From contig JBPCTD010000049.1 of the NCBI GenBank assembly GCA_051006515.1, forward strand, positions 1 through 16,607: a DNA stretch of 16,607 nt. The letters run 5' to 3'. The DNA is from ZLKRG08 sp051006515 (GTDB taxonomy: Bacteria; Actinomycetota; Actinomycetes; Nanopelagicales; Nanopelagicaceae). Shown here in pieces: positions 1-7,661 of this stretch. Position 1 is the first letter of the stretch. Each line of letters begins with the position of its first letter. Under the pieces are notes generated by a model. The model was not told the origin of the DNA. It was given only the letters and a program-made list of their open reading frames with translations, and searched no databases. Both the position numbers and the translations under genes were made by a program.

Positions 1-2
1 TT

Positions 3-134
3 ATAGGGGATAGTTGGTGGTTTAACGTAAGGGCTTCAAATACGGAGCCGCTACTTAGATTGAATGTCGAAGCCAAATCCCAGGCCCAGATGGCCAAAAT
101 CCGCGATGCGCTGCTTAAGGTGATTAGAGCTTAA
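3..134 (+). CDS. manB: Phosphomannomutase/phosphoglucomutase, C-terminal end (partial)
   Basis: Only the last 43 codons are in the window; the 5' part lies upstream. The open frame reads GDSWWFNVRASNTEPLLRLN and continues through VEAKSQAQMAKIRDALLKV to a TAA stop. The RxSNTEP-LLRLN-EA block is the phosphate-binding loop of domain IV in the alpha-D-phosphohexomutase superfamily. These cytosolic enzymes interconvert hexose 6-phosphate and 1-phosphate through a phosphoserine that would lie outside this window. Assignment to phosphomannomutase rather than phosphoglucomutase is inferred from context: in mycobacteria manB lies upstream of sahH-mtrAB, supplying mannose 1-phosphate for GDP-mannose. 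A glucosamine mutase is less likely but cannot be excluded from the tail alone. Confidence 0.8.
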   Translation: MGDSWWFNVRASNTEPLLRLNVEAKSQAQMAKIRDALLKVIRA

Positions 135-250
135 TTAGTAGGTAAACTACGCAACAGGTGCGAGGCCTCGCCGATAAGACAGGACCCGTAATTTGAATAT
201 TACGCGGTTTAGAAAATTAAAGAACTTATAAGAAATAAGAAGGAGTCTAA
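135..250 (+). promoter_or_regulatory. Possible structured 5' leader of ahcY
   Basis: This 116-bp gap is long compared with most gaps in the window. It contains a 12-bp perfect palindrome (GCGAGGCCTCGC, 160-171), which as RNA could fold into a 4-bp stem with a GGCC loop. It also contains a stronger hairpin at 184-208: ACC-CGTAAT, loop TTGAAT, ATTACG, one bulged C, then GGT. A purine-rich run with a Shine-Dalgarno follows. I could not match it to the SAH, SAM-I or SAM-IV riboswitch cores from memory. There is no U-run after the hairpin, so it is not a simple terminator. It may be a regulatory leader, mRNA structure or chance; no promoter could be picked with confidence. Confidence 0.3.
240..245 (+). 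promoter_or_regulatory. Shine-Dalgarno of ahcY
   Basis: AAGGAG lies 5 nt before the ATG. It is the best ribosome binding site in the window and fixes the ahcY start. It suggests a transcript with a real leader, unlike the apparently leaderless genes further downstream. Confidence 0.85.
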
Positions 251-1528
251 ATGTCTACGACGACCTCATTGCGTCACGATATTGCTAATCCCGCGCTAGC
301 TGCCGAAGGCAAGAAGCGCATCGAATGGGCGGAACGAAATATGCCAGTTTTGGCACAGATTCGTGAACGCTTCGAAAAAACCAAACCATTTAACGGTGTT
401 CGTATCGCAGCATGTATGCACGTAACAACCGAAACTGCTAACTTGATGCGAGTTTTAAAAGCTGGTGGAGCTGAAATTGCGCTCTGCGCTTCTAATCCAC
501 TATCTACTCAAGACGATACTGCTGCAGCATTAGTTTATGAATATGGCATAAGCGTTTTCGCACGCAATGCAGTAGATCGTGATGGTTACTACGCACACAT
601 CAATGCAGCCCTAGATATCCAGCCACATCAAGTTTTTGATGATGGTTGCGACTTGGTAAACACGCTTCACACAACTCGCAAAGAGCTAATTCCAAATATC
701 ACTGGTGGATGCGAAGAAACCACAACTGGCGTAATCCGTCTAACACAAATGGCAAAAGATGGTGCTTTGCAATTTCCGATGATCGCAGTTAATGACACCG
801 ACACCAAGCACATGTTTGATAATCGTTACGGCACCGGACAATCAACTCTTGATGCAGTATTCCGTGCAACTAACTTCTTACTTGCCGGCCGCACATTAGT
901 AGTTGCGGGATTTGGTTACTGCGGTAAAGGTGTGGCAGAGCGTGCTCGTGGTTTAGGTGCAGATGTAATCGTTACCGAAATCGATCCAACAAAAGCACTT
1001 GATGCGATGATGCAAGGTTTCCGAGTTATGCCTATGACCGAAGCGGCAAAGATCGGTGATGTATTTATTACAGTTACCGGAAATCGCGATGTGCTACGCG
1101 AAGAGCATTTCCAGATTATGAAAGATGGCGCAATTCTTGCTAACTCTGGCCACTTTGATATCGAAATCGATGTGGCATGGTTGGAGCAGAACGCTGTTAA
1201 GAAGAATGCCAAGATGCGCCACCAGACCGATGAGTATGTATTAAAGAATGGCAATCGCTTGCTACTTCTTGCTGAAGGTCGTTTGGTAAATCTCGGTGCT
1301 GCAGAAGGACATCCAGCAGCAGTTATGGATCTTTCATTCTCAGACCAGGCGCTAACTGCAGAATATTTAGTAAAAGAAGCAGCAAACCTAAAGCCAGGTG
1401 TTCACAACGTGCCAACTGAAATTGATAAAGAAGTTGCACGCCTAAAGCTTGCAAGCATGGGTGGTGCAGTCGATGTATTGACTCCAGCACAAGAGCTTTA
1501 CTTGAACTCTTGGGAACACGGAAGCTAA
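251..1528 (+). CDS. ahcY: Adenosylhomocysteinase (S-adenosyl-L-homocysteine hydrolase), short type
   Basis: A cytosolic NAD-dependent enzyme that reversibly splits S-adenosylhomocysteine into adenosine and homocysteine, removing the product inhibitor of methyltransferases. Residues matching the family's catalytic set are visible: His57 in CMHVTTET, Asp131 in FDDGCDL, Glu156 in GGCEETTTG, and Lys186 and Asp190 in NDTDTKHMFDN. The NAD-binding Rossmann motif GFGYCGKG is at 220-227. At 425 aa it lacks the roughly 40-residue insertion of long bacterial enzymes. It ends in LTPAQELYLNSW rather than the KPDHYRY tail of the common type, and has Thr195 (YGTGQS) where the human enzyme has Cys195. These features resemble archaeal and Thermotoga enzymes. 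The start is set by AAGGAG. The TAA stop directly abuts the mtrA ATG, so the two are probably co-transcribed. Activity on S-inosylhomocysteine is a possible alternative. Confidence 0.95.
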   Translation: MSTTTSLRHDIANPALAAEGKKRIEWAERNMPVLAQIRERFEKTKPFNGVRIAACMHVTTETANLMRVLKAGGAEIALCASNPLSTQDDTAAALVYEYGISVFARNAVDRDGYYAHINAALDIQPHQVFDDGCDLVNTLHTTRKELIPNITGGCEETTTGVIRLTQMAKDGALQFPMIAVNDTDTKHMFDNRYGTGQSTLDAVFRATNFLLAGRTLVVAGFGYCGKGVAERARGLGADVIVTEIDPTKALDAMMQGFRVMPMTEAAKIGDVFITVTGNRDVLREEHFQIMKDGAILANSGHFDIEIDVAWLEQNAVKKNAKMRHQTDEYVLKNGNRLLLLAEGRLVNLGAAEGHPAAVMDLSFSDQALTAEYLVKEAANLKPGVHNVPTEIDKEVARLKLASMGGAVDVLTPAQELYLNSWEHGS

Positions 1529-2215
1529 ATGACATTAGTGCTTGTCGTCGATGACGATCAAGATCTCGCAGAGATGCTCGGCATCGTTTTAACCGGTGCC
1601 GGCATCGATGTAGAGATGGTTGGTCGTGGCGATGAAGCGCTTGAAGCATTCCGAGAAACAAAACCAGATTTAGTACTGCTAGATGTCATGCTTCCTGGCA
1701 TAGATGGCGTGGAAGTATGCAAACTAATTCGTGCAGAATCTATGGTGCCAATTGTCATGCTTACAGCAAGAGGTGACACTCAAGATGTTGTTGCCGGACT
1801 TGAAGCTGGTGCCGATGATTACATCGTAAAGCCATTTAGACATCCATCTGAGTTAGTCGCACGCGTGCGAACAAGATTGCGGCGTTCAACTTTGCCATCA
1901 ACCGGACAGATTTCTATTGGTGATTTGAAGATAGATATGGTGGCGCACGAAGTAACACGTGGCCCAAAGAAAATTCTTTTAACTAGGCTGGAATTTGAAC
2001 TTTTGGCAGCTCTAGCAAAAGAGCCAGGCCGAGTTTTTACTCGCGAGGCTCTACTTAGTGAAGTTTGGGGCTACCACCATTCAACTGATACGCGTTTAGT
2101 AAATGTGCATGTACAGAGATTGCGCTCAAAAGTAGAACTCGATCCAGATAATCCTGAGATTGTTTTAACTGTCCGCGGCGTCGGATATCGAGCAGGTTCA
2201 ACGAGTTCCAGGTGA
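1529..2215 (+). CDS. mtrA: MtrA-type response regulator (OmpR/PhoB family)
   Basis: A DNA-binding response regulator of the MtrAB two-component system, which in actinobacteria links cell-wall and osmotic state, DNA replication and division. The receiver domain (about residues 3-115) has the acidic pair Asp8/Asp9, phosphoacceptor Asp52 (LLDVMLPGIDG), Thr79 (MLTAR) and Lys101 (IVKPF). The C-terminal winged helix (about 130-225) has the typical LTRLEFELLAAL, VFTREALLSEVWGY and TVRGVGYR blocks. The ATG follows the ahcY stop with no gap and no clear independent ribosome site, suggesting translational coupling. Its end overlaps the mtrB GTG. The symbol rests on the adjacent mtrB and the conserved actinobacterial order; sequence alone fits any OmpR-family regulator. 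Confidence 0.92.
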   Translation: MTLVLVVDDDQDLAEMLGIVLTGAGIDVEMVGRGDEALEAFRETKPDLVLLDVMLPGIDGVEVCKLIRAESMVPIVMLTARGDTQDVVAGLEAGADDYIVKPFRHPSELVARVRTRLRRSTLPSTGQISIGDLKIDMVAHEVTRGPKKILLTRLEFELLAALAKEPGRVFTREALLSEVWGYHHSTDTRLVNVHVQRLRSKVELDPDNPEIVLTVRGVGYRAGSTSSR

Positions 2216-3753
2216 GCCTTACTCGTTGGCTGCGCCATTCGTTAGCGGCGCGAGTAGTAATTCTTACTTCAATTCTCTCTTTATCAGCCATCTGGATCGC
2301 AGGTTCTGCTCTTTACACTCAGTTATCAAGCGGAATCAAGGGTGTTAAATACGATTCATCTATTTCAGATACCAGAGCAACAATTTATGCCTTGCAGTAT
2401 CAATTTCTCTTAGCCGGAGATAACAGTAAAGCGATACAAAAAGCTATTGATGATTTATCAGTCAACGGAAGTGTTTTTGGCACAAATACCAATACTGCGC
2501 CTTACCTTATTTTTATACCTGCTCCAGGAACATCGGTGCTAAAGAGCAACTACACAACCATTTCATCTTTCTTAACTGGGAATATGGTGCCAAAAGATTT
2601 AAGAGATCGGGTACAAAAGAGTGAAGAACTGCAGAGTAAGTACGAAAAGCTGACAAATACCTTCGGTCTCTCCTCTGAAGTATTGGTCGTGGGTAACAAA
2701 ATAAAAGTTCCTAAAGTAGGATTTTATGAAATATATTTACTATTTAATTTAGAAAACCAGAGTAAAACGTTAAAAATTGTTTCTAATTCCTTAATTGGTA
2801 CCGGCGCCGCGCTTGTGTTTCTAGTGGCGTTGGTAACTTTGCTGGTAGTTCGACAAGTGGTGCGTCCAGTAAGAGATGCAGCACAAACTGCTGAATCTTT
2901 GGCGGCAGGTAATTTAAATATTCGTATGGATGTTCATGGCGATGATGAACTAGCGCGTTTGGGACATGCCTTCAATGAGATGGCAAATTCCTTACAAACG
3001 CAGATTAATAGGCTAGAGAATCTTTCCAATGTGCAGCAACGTTTCGTCGGAGACGTCACCCACGAATTACGTACGCCCTTAACCACTCTACGTATGGCAG
3101 CTGGTGTGATTCACGCAGCGCGAAAATCTTTCGATGATCCAACTTTGACCAGAAGTGTTGAATTGATGATGGTTCAGCTTGATCGTTTCGAACGACTACT
3201 TGAAGATTTATTGGAGATCAGCCGCTTTGACGCAGAGGTTGCGATTATTGAGCCAGTCGAATTTGATTTATGCAACTTGGTTAATAAGAGCGTTGACGAT
3301 CTCAGGTTGGTGGCAAGTGAAACGGGAATCCACTTTGAAATCGATCGCCCAGCAGACTCAATCTATATGAAGGGAGACATTCGCCGTATCGAGAGAATTA
3401 TGCGTAACTTGCTCACCAATGCGATTGATCATGCAGAAGGAAAGCCGATTAAAGTAACTATTAGACAAGATGAAAACTCTGTTGCAGTTGGTGTACGCGA
3501 TTACGGCATCGGACTTGATCGTGAAACCGCACTTAGAGTTTTCGATCGCTTCTGGCGCGCGGATCCATCTAGATCCAGAGTGCGTGGCGGCACTGGTTTA
3601 GGTTTATCAATGGCGCTTGAAGATGCACGTTTGCATAACGGCGAACTAGAAGCCTACGGCGAACCTGGCAAAGGTGCGCACTTCGTCCTGACATTACCTA
3701 AGCAGGCAGGCGGAGAAATTCCACAGAGAGTAATTCCTCTAAAATTTAACTAA
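2212..3753 (+). CDS. mtrB: MtrB-type sensor histidine kinase
   Basis: A membrane histidine kinase partnering MtrA. Order of parts: cytoplasmic N-tail, membrane helix about 15-36, extracytoplasmic sensor region about 37-193, membrane helix about 194-214, HAMP linker to about 268, dimerisation helix with phosphoacceptor His284 (VTHELRTPL), and an ATPase domain with Asn403 (NLLTNAIDHA), DYGIGLD (430-436), FDRFWR and GGTGLGLS (459-466). At 513 aa it is somewhat shorter than mycobacterial MtrB (about 567 aa, from memory). The GTG start overlaps the mtrA TGA as GTGA, which indicates coupled translation. The AT-rich sensor half is less conserved-looking than the kinase core. The lipoprotein gene lpqB, which usually follows mtrB and modulates it, is absent here. 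Confidence 0.92.
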   Translation: MSLTRWLRHSLAARVVILTSILSLSAIWIAGSALYTQLSSGIKGVKYDSSISDTRATIYALQYQFLLAGDNSKAIQKAIDDLSVNGSVFGTNTNTAPYLIFIPAPGTSVLKSNYTTISSFLTGNMVPKDLRDRVQKSEELQSKYEKLTNTFGLSSEVLVVGNKIKVPKVGFYEIYLLFNLENQSKTLKIVSNSLIGTGAALVFLVALVTLLVVRQVVRPVRDAAQTAESLAAGNLNIRMDVHGDDELARLGHAFNEMANSLQTQINRLENLSNVQQRFVGDVTHELRTPLTTLRMAAGVIHAARKSFDDPTLTRSVELMMVQLDRFERLLEDLLEISRFDAEVAIIEPVEFDLCNLVNKSVDDLRLVASETGIHFEIDRPADSIYMKGDIRRIERIMRNLLTNAIDHAEGKPIKVTIRQDENSVAVGVRDYGIGLDRETALRVFDRFWRADPSRSRVRGGTGLGLSMALEDARLHNGELEAYGEPGKGAHFVLTLPKQAGGEIPQRVIPLKFN

Positions 3754-3776
3754 TACTTTCTTGCAATTATTAGCAA

Positions 3777-4415
3777 GTGTTCAAACCACTCAAGGAATTA
3801 CTCTTTCCAATTCATTGTTATGGATGTAACGCTTTAGGTATTGAGATTTGCTCCAAATGTCGAAAATATTGGAATCCGCATCTCTATATTCAACATCTAG
3901 ATGATTTAACAGTTTACTCATCAATTCGATATTCGCCAGTGGCTAAATCAATTCTATTAAGCGCCAAGGAGTCTTCAGTAAGAAGAGCAGATCTAATGAT
4001 GATAGACGCACTAGTAAATGTGGTTAAAAGATTGCCACCACATTTATTACGAAATGCAGCATTGATGCCGATACCAGGATCTAAGCGCGCCATTAGAAAA
4101 CGTGGCCGAGATTTCATCCAGTCATTAACTTTGGAACTTTCAAATCAGACAGGATTACCAATATTTTCGGGAATGGAAATCACCAGAGGCTTGTTAGACC
4201 AAAGTAGATTAAGTGCTATTGATCGCAGCCGGAATATTTCAGGTGCATTTAAGTTTGATGGCCCACAAATCTCAAAGGAGATTTTCTTGGTTGATGATTT
4301 AGTCACAACTGGTGCGACTCTTTTAGAGGCAAAGCGAGCCTTAAATTCCAGTGGAATATCGGTAAAACGGGCGATTACCGCCTGCATGGCGCAGACCCTT
4401 AACATAGGGCTCTGA
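3777..4415 (+). CDS. comF: ComF family protein (phosphoribosyltransferase-like)
   Basis: A ComF/GntX-type protein: an N-terminal four-cysteine zinc site (Cys14, Cys17, Cys25, Cys28, in HCYGC and ICSKC) followed by a type I phosphoribosyltransferase fold. The PRPP-binding loop is visible as VDDLVTTGAT at 172-181. In naturally competent bacteria ComF homologues help take up single-stranded DNA; in actinobacteria the role is not established, and no other competence genes are nearby. It starts at a GTG inside a small hairpin (CTTGC, 8-nt loop, GCAAG at 3760-3777) with no strong ribosome site, 23 bp after mtrB. At 212 aa it is normal for the family. Its place between mtrB and secA is conserved in actinobacteria. 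Confidence 0.85.
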   Translation: MFKPLKELLFPIHCYGCNALGIEICSKCRKYWNPHLYIQHLDDLTVYSSIRYSPVAKSILLSAKESSVRRADLMMIDALVNVVKRLPPHLLRNAALMPIPGSKRAIRKRGRDFIQSLTLELSNQTGLPIFSGMEITRGLLDQSRLSAIDRSRNISGAFKFDGPQISKEIFLVDDLVTTGATLLEAKRALNSSGISVKRAITACMAQTLNIGL

Positions 4416-4452
4416 AAAAGGTTAGGCACATAATCAGGCCTAGACAATTCTT

Positions 4453-4461
4453 GAGAGGGAG
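4453..4461 (+). promoter_or_regulatory. Shine-Dalgarno of secA
   Basis: GAGAGGGAG sits just before the secA ATG: the GAGAGG part is 6 nt away and the AGGGAG part 3 nt away. It supports the chosen start. The 49-bp gap upstream also holds a weak 5-bp inverted repeat (TAGGC/GCCTA, 4423-4442) without a U-run, not convincing as a terminator. Confidence 0.7.
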
Positions 4462-4464
4462 CAG

Positions 4465-7122
4465 ATGTCGATTCTAGATCGCATTCTTCGCGCAGGTGAG
4501 GGCCGAATCCTTAAAGAGCTCGCGAAAATTGCTGAAGAGGTCAACTCCTTCGAAGCGATAATCTCACCACTTTCCGATTTGGAATTGCAAGGTAAGACTG
4601 CGGAATTTAAGAATCGTCTTGCAAATGGTGAAGATCTAGATGATTTGTTGCCTGAAGCATTTGCAGTAGTTCGCGAAGCAGCAAAACGAACTTTGGGACA
4701 ACGCCACTACGACGTACAGATTATGGGTGGTGCGGCCTTGCATCGCGGCAATATCGCCGAAATGAAAACAGGTGAAGGTAAAACGCTAGTTGCAACACTT
4801 CCTTCATATTTAAATGCATTATCAGGCAAAGGTGTTCATGTTGTTACGGTAAATGATTACTTGGCAGAACGTGACTCTGAATGGATGGGCCGTGTACATC
4901 GTTTTCTCGGTTTAAAAGTTGGTGTAATTCTCGCTTCAATGACTCCTGCTGAGCGTCGCGAAGCTTATAACTGCGATATTACTTACGGCACTAACAATGA
5001 ATTTGGCTTTGATTATCTTCGCGACAACATGGCTTGGAGCCTAGAAGAGTGCGTACAGCGTGGACATAACTTCGCCGTTGTAGATGAAACCGACTCAATT
5101 TTGATCGATGAAGCCAGAACACCATTAATTATTTCAGGCCCTGCAGATAAGCCAACTAAATGGTATGTTGAATTTGCAAACTTAGTTCAGAAACTCGAAC
5201 GCAATGTTCATTATGAAGTAGATGAGAAGAAGCGCACTGCAGGTATTCTCGAAGCAGGTATTGCTAAGGTTGAAGAGTTACTGCAGATTGGAAATCTTTA
5301 TGAATCTGCAAATACCCCCTTAATCAGCTATTTGAATAATGCTATTCGCGCCAAGGAGCTATTTAAGCGCGATAAAGACTATGTTGTAATGAATGGTGAA
5401 TTGCTAATTGTTGACGAACATACAGGTCGCATTTTGGCAGGACGTCGTTATTCGGAAGGTATGCACCAAGCGTTAGAAGCTAAAGAGCGCATCGAAATTC
5501 AAATCGAAAATCAAACTTTGGCAACAATCACTTTGCAGAATTACTTCCGTCTTTACGCCAAGCTCTCAGGTATGACCGGTACTGCGATGACCGAAGCTGC
5601 AGAATTCCACCAGATTTATAAGCTCGGAGTTGTTCCGATTCCAACCAATAAGCCGATGCAACGTATTGATCAATCAGATTTGGTTTATAAGACAGAAGCG
5701 GGCAAATTCGATGCTGTCGCAAAAGATATTGTTGAGCGTTATCGCAAAGGTCAGCCAGTTTTGGTTGGCACAGTTAGCGTTGAAAAGTCTGAAGAACTTT
5801 CAGCGACATTGAAGCGCCACGGCGTTCCACACGAAGTATTAAACGCAAAACAACATCAACGTGAAGCTGCAATTATTGCGCGCGCTGGTGTAAAGGGTGC
5901 GGTCACAGTTGCCACCAATATGGCCGGTCGCGGTACTGACATCATGTTGGGTGGTAACCCAGAATTTATGGCGGATTTCGAAATTCAAAAACGAGGAATT
6001 TCGCCAGTAGATAATCCAACAGAGTACGAAGCAGAGTGGCCAGCTGAAATTACAAAACAAAAGGCAGCAGTTGCCCAAGGACACGAAGAGGTAGTTTCTC
6101 TTGGTGGCTTATATGTACTTGGTACTGAACGCCACGAATCACGTCGTATAGATAACCAGTTACGCGGACGTTCAGGCCGTCAGGGAGATCCTGGCGAATC
6201 ACGTTTCTACCTATCGCTTCAAGATGATTTGATGCGTCGTTTTAACTCTGCAATGGTTGAACGATTCTTTACAGCTGCTGGAATTCCAGAAGATCAGCCA
6301 ATTGAATCCAAGATGGTTTCAAACTCTATTAAGTCAGCGCAAACTCAAGTAGAAGCACAGAACTTTGAAATTCGTAAGAACGTTTTGAAATATGACGATG
6401 TCATGAATCGCCAACGCGAAGTGATTTACGGTGAGCGCCGATCTGTACTTGAAGGTAAAGACATCTCCGAACAAGTTCGTAGATTCTTGACTGAAACCAT
6501 CACCGCTTACGTAAATGGTGCGACCGCTGAAGGTTATGCTGAGGATTGGGATCTAGATACTTTATGGGCAGCACTTGGTGCGATCTATCCAATCTCATTT
6601 ACTTTGGCAGATTTAGAAAGTGAAGTTGGCGGTCGAGCCGGTTTAGATACTGAATTCTTGGCTTCAAGAATTATTGACGATGCAATGGCTTCCTATGAGA
6701 AGCGAGAAGCAACTTTAACTCCAGAAGTTATGCGTGAACTCGAGCGCAAAGTACTGCTTTCCGTATTGGATCGTAAGTGGCGCGAACATCTCTATGAGAT
6801 GGATTATTTACAAGAGGGAATTGGCTTGCGCGCTATGGCACAGCGTGACCCGCTAGTTGAGTATCAACGTGAAGGTTATGACTTATTCGCAGCGATGATG
6901 GAAGGTATTAAAGAAGAGATTGCAGGATTTATCTTTAATGTTGAAGTCACAGTTGAAGCACAACAAGTTCAAGGCGGCGGGCTAGATGCTGCAAAGCCGC
7001 AGCAACTTTCATACTCATCTGCCGACGAAACAGGCGCATTACAAAGTAGTGATACTTCTCGTAATTCGCCATGTCCTTGCGGTTCAGGCAAGAAATACAA
7101 GCGCTGCCACGGCGCTGCTTAA
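4465..7122 (+). CDS. secA: Preprotein translocase ATPase SecA
   Basis: The motor ATPase that drives unfolded preproteins through SecYEG at the cytoplasmic membrane. All main blocks are present: Walker A MKTGEGKT (100-107), the YGTNNEFGFDYLRDNM preprotein cross-linking entry, a Walker B/DEAD-like box VVDETDS (205-211) followed by ILIDEARTPLIISGPAD, the second nucleotide-binding domain with TNMAGRGTDI and QLRGRSGRQGDPGESRFYLS, the helical scaffold, and a C-terminal zinc motif CPCGSGKKYKRCH (Cys870, Cys872, Cys881, His882) that in other bacteria binds SecB or the ribosome. Position 209 is Thr where most SecA have Val (DEVD). The length of 885 aa is typical of SecA1. The usual upstream neighbour hpf is missing. 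It converges on the DUF6459 gene with only 4 bp between stops. Confidence 0.98.
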   Translation: MSILDRILRAGEGRILKELAKIAEEVNSFEAIISPLSDLELQGKTAEFKNRLANGEDLDDLLPEAFAVVREAAKRTLGQRHYDVQIMGGAALHRGNIAEMKTGEGKTLVATLPSYLNALSGKGVHVVTVNDYLAERDSEWMGRVHRFLGLKVGVILASMTPAERREAYNCDITYGTNNEFGFDYLRDNMAWSLEECVQRGHNFAVVDETDSILIDEARTPLIISGPADKPTKWYVEFANLVQKLERNVHYEVDEKKRTAGILEAGIAKVEELLQIGNLYESANTPLISYLNNAIRAKELFKRDKDYVVMNGELLIVDEHTGRILAGRRYSEGMHQALEAKERIEIQIENQTLATITLQNYFRLYAKLSGMTGTAMTEAAEFHQIYKLGVVPIPTNKPMQRIDQSDLVYKTEAGKFDAVAKDIVERYRKGQPVLVGTVSVEKSEELSATLKRHGVPHEVLNAKQHQREAAIIARAGVKGAVTVATNMAGRGTDIMLGGNPEFMADFEIQKRGISPVDNPTEYEAEWPAEITKQKAAVAQGHEEVVSLGGLYVLGTERHESRRIDNQLRGRSGRQGDPGESRFYLSLQDDLMRRFNSAMVERFFTAAGIPEDQPIESKMVSNSIKSAQTQVEAQNFEIRKNVLKYDDVMNRQREVIYGERRSVLEGKDISEQVRRFLTETITAYVNGATAEGYAEDWDLDTLWAALGAIYPISFTLADLESEVGGRAGLDTEFLASRIIDDAMASYEKREATLTPEVMRELERKVLLSVLDRKWREHLYEMDYLQEGIGLRAMAQRDPLVEYQREGYDLFAAMMEGIKEEIAGFIFNVEVTVEAQQVQGGGLDAAKPQQLSYSSADETGALQSSDTSRNSPCPCGSGKKYKRCHGAA

Positions 7123-7126
7123 TTTC

Positions 7127-7597
7127 TTAAAGTAGATCCAAACTGGTGCATAACCACTTGTGATCTACGCCTTCAAATCTCATTGTCATAGTTCTTAAGC
7201 GATCATTAAATCGAACTGTTACTGCGCTTTCACAGAGGCCATCCAAGGGTTCGTTTATATGAATATTTCTAAACTTCCCAACTTCTCTTTGGAAACCAAT
7301 AGAACATTGCAACTCTTGATAAACACTACTCATACACCACTTAGCAAGCTGGGATGGCGAACGTCTTCCAGCCCAGATTTCTAATACACCTTTGGCAAAT
7401 GCTGATGCAAAAGTTTTTATATCTGGAAGCTCAGCTGCCGATGTAGGTATAGGTTCAAAACCTGGAACATAATCATCTTTGTATAACGATGAGACTTTGT
7501 ATAGATATGGTTGTTGTTTAAATTCATAAGTATTTTCCATAGCCCAAAGGTCTGACAATTCAAGCCTATTTTCATCGTAAGTAAGCGCCAACTTCAT
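7127..7597 (-). CDS. DUF6459 / Rv3235-family protein
   Basis: A small soluble protein of unknown function resembling the actinobacterial Rv3235 family. Its recognisable core is EIWAGRRSPSQLAKW (73-87), then LCESAVTVRFNDRLRTMTMRF (split around residue 130), and a WLCTSLDLL end; these match the family pattern of an 'AGRRpp.QLarW' helix followed by two strands and a final 'W.Ctalel' strand (from memory). There is no signal peptide or membrane helix. The first about 60 residues look variable. Start choice is uncertain: the ATG used here has no good ribosome site, and an in-frame ATG at 7540 (Met20) is an alternative that keeps the whole core. It is divergent from the SAF gene across 64 bp and convergent with secA. 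The gene neighbourhood, not chemistry, is the only functional hint. Confidence 0.75.
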   Translation of the reverse strand: MKLALTYDENRLELSDLWAMENTYEFKQQPYLYKVSSLYKDDYVPGFEPIPTSAAELPDIKTFASAFAKGVLEIWAGRRSPSQLAKWCMSSVYQELQCSIGFQREVGKFRNIHINEPLDGLCESAVTVRFNDRLRTMTMRFEGVDHKWLCTSLDLL

Positions 7598-7661
7598 TCA
7601 TACTTAAGTTTGATTGTTCATGTGGAAATCTTAAAGATCAAAAAAAATAAATCGTCTCCAT

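Noticed and set aside
135..250. A known SAH or SAM riboswitch in front of ahcY
   Set aside because: The conserved cores of the SAH, SAM-I and SAM-IV classes could not be found; only generic hairpins are visible, so no class is named.
3760..3777. CTTGC/GCAAG hairpin after mtrB as a terminator
   Set aside because: The 5-bp stem has an 8-nt loop and no following U-run, and its last base is the G of the comF GTG, so termination there is unlikely.
5839..6084. Minus-strand open frame of 81 codons inside secA
   Set aside because: It is antisense to a highly conserved part of SecA, Cys/Trp-rich in a way typical of a spurious frame, with no ribosome site.
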